Origin: Bacteroidota bacterium
Lineage (GTDB): Bacteria > Bacteroidota > Bacteroidia > Bacteroidales > F082
Length of the DNA stretch: 64,000 nucleotides
NCBI GenBank assembly: GCA_023396415.1
Contig: JAEWWJ010000054.1
Location: 30,164-94,163, forward strand
Direction: 5' to 3'
The position numbers and the translations under genes were made by a program. Positions 61,531-64,000 of this stretch are shown here, in pieces. A model generated the notes under the pieces. It did no database searches, was not told the origin of the DNA, and saw nothing but the letters and a program-made list of their open reading frames with translations. Numbering within the stretch: position 1 is the first letter of the stretch; each line of letters opens with the position of its first letter.

Positions 61531-63684
61531 ATGAAACCCAAATTCAAAAATATTAATATCAATAAAGTTCCCAAGGCCACACACACTGCCGAGGAATGGG
61601 AACTAAAAAATGCCATCACCCCCGATTGGGAAACGCCCGAGCATATTCAAGTGAAACAAGCCTATCTTGAAAAAGATATCGAAGGCATGGAGCATTTGCA
61701 ATTTGCAGCCGGCATTCCGCCTTTTTTGCGCGGCCCCTATTCCACCATGTATGTGATGCAACCCTGGACTATCCGCCAATACGCGGGCTTTTCAACGGCT
61801 GAAGATTCCAATGCTTTTTACCGTCGAAACCTCGCTGCCGGACAAAAAGGATTGTCAGTTGCCTTCGATTTGGCTACCCATCGCGGCTATGATTCCGATC
61901 ACGAGCGCGTGGTAGGCGATGTTGGAAAAGCTGGCGTTGCCATTGATTCTATCCTCGATATGAAGATTCTCTTCGATCAGATTCCACTCAACAAAATGTC
62001 TGTTTCCATGACCATGAACGGTGCTGTGCTGCCTGTTCTGGCATTTTATATCGTTACCGCCCTCGAGCAGGGAGCCAAGTTGGAAGAGCTGGCCGGAACC
62101 ATTCAAAATGATATTTTGAAAGAGTTTATGGTGCGCAACACCTATATCTATCCACCGGAATCGTCTATGCGCATAATTGCCGACATCTTTGAGTTCACCT
62201 CGAAGAAGATGCCCAAGTTTAACTCGATTTCCATTTCAGGCTACCATATGCAAGAGGCCGGCGCCACTGCCGACATCGAATTGGCTTATACCCTGGCCGA
62301 TGGGTTGGATTACATCCGAACGGGCATCAAGGCCGGATTGGATATAGATGCTTTTGCACCTCGATTGTCGTTCTTTTGGGCTTTGGGAATGAATCATTTT
62401 ATGGAGATTGCCAAGCTACGTGCCGGACGTTTGTTGTGGGCCAAGATTGTGAAACAATTTGAGCCTCAACTGCTCAAATCTATGGCTTTGCGCACGCATA
62501 CCCAAACATCGGGATGGAGCCTCACCGAACAAGATCCTTTCAACAATATCACCCGCACTTGTGTTGAAGCTTTGGGCGCCGTTCTCGGACATACCCAATC
62601 GCTGCACACCAACGCCCTCGACGAAGCCATTGCCTTGCCTACCGATTTTTCGGCACGTATTGCACGCAACACACAGATTTATCTCCAAGAAGAAACACAG
62701 ATCACCAAAGCTGTTGACCCGTGGGCCGGTTCGTATTATGTTGAAAAGCTGACTGCCGAGTTGGTTGAAAAAGCCTGGGCACATATCGAAGAGATTGAAG
62801 CCATGGGCGGAATGGCGAAAGCTATTGAAACCGGACTGCCAAAAATGCGTATCGAAGAAGCTGCTGCCCGCAAACAGGCCCGCATTGACTCGAACAAAGA
62901 TGTTATTGTTGGTGTGAATAAATACCGCTTGGAGAAAGAAGATCCGATTGACATCCTCGACATTGACAACACCGCGGTGCGCCTTTCACAAATTGAAAGG
63001 CTGAAAACCCTCAAAGCCAACCGCAACGAAGCTGAGGTGCAAAAAGCCCTTGAAGCCATCACCATTTCATGCCAAACAGGTGAAGGCAATTTGTTGGAGC
63101 TGGCTGTTGATGCGGCATCAAAAAGAGCTTCATTGGGAGAAATATCAACCGCTTGTGAAAAGGTTTTTGGACGCTATAAGGCTGTCATACGTTCCATTTC
63201 AGGAGTATATTCATCAGAAAGTATGGGGAATAAAAGCTTTGCTAAAGCCGTGGAAATGGCTGACGAATTTGCGCAAATCGAAGGTCGCCGTCCGCGCATT
63301 ATGATTGCCAAGATGGGACAGGATGGTCATGATCGCGGTGCCAAAGTGGTAGCCACCGGTTATGCTGACATCGGTTTTGATGTGGATATTGGACCATTGT
63401 TCCAAACTCCCGCCGAAGCAGCCCGTCAAGCCGTTGAAAATGATGTGCATGTGTTGGGTGTTTCAAGCCTGGCAGCTGGGCATAAAACCCTTGTTCCGCA
63501 AGTGATTGATGAGCTTAAAAAGCTTGGTAGAGAAGATATTATGGTGATCGTTGGCGGCGTTATCCCTCACCAAGATTACCAATTTCTCTATGAATCCGGC
63601 GCCATTGCCATCTTCGGTCCCGGCACCATCATCTCCGAGGCCGCCATCAAAATGCTCGATATTTTGATTCAAATGAGAAAATAA
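61531..63684 (+). CDS. mutB: Methylmalonyl-CoA mutase large (alpha) subunit
   Basis: Adenosylcobalamin-dependent enzyme interconverting methylmalonyl-CoA and succinyl-CoA, used in the propionate route of succinate fermentation or in propionate breakdown. The 717-residue product has the substrate barrel (GPYSTMYVMQPWTIRQYAGF; SVAFDLATHRGYDSDHERV) and the C-terminal B12 domain with base-off motif GQDGHDRGAKV, whose His600 binds cobalt. It follows mutA by 11 bases and precedes a terminator. No meaB-type chaperone or epimerase gene is seen here before the IS. Confidence 0.96.
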   Translation: MKPKFKNININKVPKATHTAEEWELKNAITPDWETPEHIQVKQAYLEKDIEGMEHLQFAAGIPPFLRGPYSTMYVMQPWTIRQYAGFSTAEDSNAFYRRNLAAGQKGLSVAFDLATHRGYDSDHERVVGDVGKAGVAIDSILDMKILFDQIPLNKMSVSMTMNGAVLPVLAFYIVTALEQGAKLEELAGTIQNDILKEFMVRNTYIYPPESSMRIIADIFEFTSKKMPKFNSISISGYHMQEAGATADIELAYTLADGLDYIRTGIKAGLDIDAFAPRLSFFWALGMNHFMEIAKLRAGRLLWAKIVKQFEPQLLKSMALRTHTQTSGWSLTEQDPFNNITRTCVEALGAVLGHTQSLHTNALDEAIALPTDFSARIARNTQIYLQEETQITKAVDPWAGSYYVEKLTAELVEKAWAHIEEIEAMGGMAKAIETGLPKMRIEEAAARKQARIDSNKDVIVGVNKYRLEKEDPIDILDIDNTAVRLSQIERLKTLKANRNEAEVQKALEAITISCQTGEGNLLELAVDAASKRASLGEISTACEKVFGRYKAVIRSISGVYSSESMGNKSFAKAVEMADEFAQIEGRRPRIMIAKMGQDGHDRGAKVVATGYADIGFDVDIGPLFQTPAEAARQAVENDVHVLGVSSLAAGHKTLVPQVIDELKKLGREDIMVIVGGVIPHQDYQFLYESGAIAIFGPGTIISEAAIKMLDILIQMRK

Positions 63685-63708
63685 TCTTAACAGACAAAAC
63701 CTTTTTTT

Positions 63709-63742
63709 AAAGAGGCTGCACCCTTGGTGTGGCCTCTTTTTT
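63709..63742 (+). terminator. Terminator of mutA-mutB
   Basis: A two-part stem, AAAGAGGC/GCCTCTTT with inner CACC/GGTG, is followed by T residues, 24 bases beyond the mutB stop. Confidence 0.85.
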
Positions 63743-63894
63743 AATTTCTTTCTGCAATGATATTTGCTTAGCCCTTCTCGGCGTAGTATGCAACTGCTTC
63801 GCCAATAGTTTGTTGCAAATTTTTTAACTTGTTTCGGGCCGGATTGATTCCTTCAAGATTCTATATTATAAAACATTGTTGTCCGATAAAAAAT

Positions 63895-63932
63895 AAGAGT
63901 CGGAAGATAGTTAAATCTTCCGGACTCTTTTT
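63895..63932. terminator. Palindrome in the probable IS end
   Basis: AAGAGTC-GGAAGAT pairs with ATCTTCC-GACTCTT (one bulged G at 63922), a 14-base stem followed by T residues. Such hairpins near IS ends can block transcription entering from outside. Confidence 0.7.
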
Positions 63933-63964
63933 GTAGTTTTGTTTTTACCACAAAACTTAACTAC

Positions 63965-64000
63965 ATGGATAAAAGTACACATTTTTTTGGAACATCGGTT
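63965..64000 (+). CDS. N-terminus of a probable DUF4372/IS4-type transposase (partial)
   Basis: Only 12 codons are visible: MDKSTHFFGTSV. I recognise this as the style of opening (M-x-K-x-T-x-F-F-G) of Bacteroidota IS4-family transposases with a DUF4372 N-terminal domain. The match is short and from memory; the hairpin and AT-rich leader before it support an IS. The remainder lies outside the window. Confidence 0.5.
   Translation, partial: MDKSTHFFGTSV

Larger units (their letters stand above)
63880..64000 (+). mobile_element. Probable left end of an IS4-like insertion sequence, cut by the window
   Basis: The left boundary is approximate: TTGTCCGATAAAAAATAAGA near 63879 could be the terminal inverted repeat. 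It is followed by a strong palindrome at 63895-63932 and then a transposase-like start at 63965. The right end and the second inverted repeat lie off the window, so element size and target duplication cannot be seen. Confidence 0.5.

Overview
The window is a stretch of chromosome from a member of the Bacteroidota. The evidence is direct: a complete type IX secretion (T9SS) core in the order porP-gldK-gldL-gldM-gldN, a TonB-dependent receptor with a PorV-family barrel, a LytS/LytTR two-component pair with a reg_prop propeller, many SxxC lipoproteins, GroES/GroEL beside SecG/LptE, and repeated matches to the Bacteroidota -7 promoter box TAnnTTTG just before genes. The phylum is clear; order or genus cannot be fixed from this sequence alone. 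There are no tRNA, rRNA, CRISPR or prophage genes. No gene-free gap exceeds 300 bases; the longest, about 280 bases, is at the right end.

Layout. 1-3908 (minus): F-type ATP synthase genes atpB-E-F-H-A, the last cut by the window edge, with a terminator-like hairpin right after atpE. 4155-7567 (mixed): NTF2-like lipoprotein, inorganic pyrophosphatase, YceI lipoprotein, hemW. 7562-12116 (minus): a 52-residue small protein, a sulfide:quinone oxidoreductase-like flavoprotein, and two tandem M24B aminopeptidases. 12282-15687 (plus): sdhC-A-B (succinate dehydrogenase/fumarate reductase). 15811-18377 (minus): lipoproteins and a DUF4173-type membrane protein. 18472-22746 (plus): Lys-rich small lipoprotein, propeller sensor kinase, LytTR regulator. 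22886-32608 (plus): a small anchored protein, then a TonB receptor, a ~1450-residue secreted protein with a sorting-like C-terminal domain, and a PorV-like barrel. 32703-33579: greA and a HIT protein. 33648-34517 (minus): coiled-coil lipoprotein. 34723-36702 (plus): seven-haem cytochrome lipoprotein with TPRs. 36768-41027 (minus): compact mevalonate operon. 41274-48948 (minus): groS-groL, and pheT followed by a sigma-54 activator, lptE, a TPR protein and secG. 49047-51149 (minus): recG. 51270-57308 (minus): T9SS core. 57609-59397 (plus): two tandem YitT proteins. 59621-63684 (plus): both subunits of methylmalonyl-CoA mutase. At 63965 the first 12 codons of a probable IS transposase begin and run off the end.

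Functionally, most of the window is housekeeping: oxidative phosphorylation (SDH, ATP synthase, possibly sulfide oxidation), isoprenoid precursor synthesis by mevalonate, propionate/succinate interconversion, protein folding and export, and outer-membrane biogenesis. The T9SS motor and ring genes can be related to the TonB receptor/secreted protein/PorV-like triad, which looks like a dedicated surface-display unit.

The least explained items are that triad, the missed 52-residue gene, the Lys-rich lipoprotein fused operonically to a sensor kinase, the Rieske-fold lipoprotein without cluster ligands, the GYDIA-type kinase as the likely phosphomevalonate kinase, and the hairpin after atpE. I did not find a clearly new defence or mobile system; the best candidate for an undescribed system is the triad at 23432-32608.
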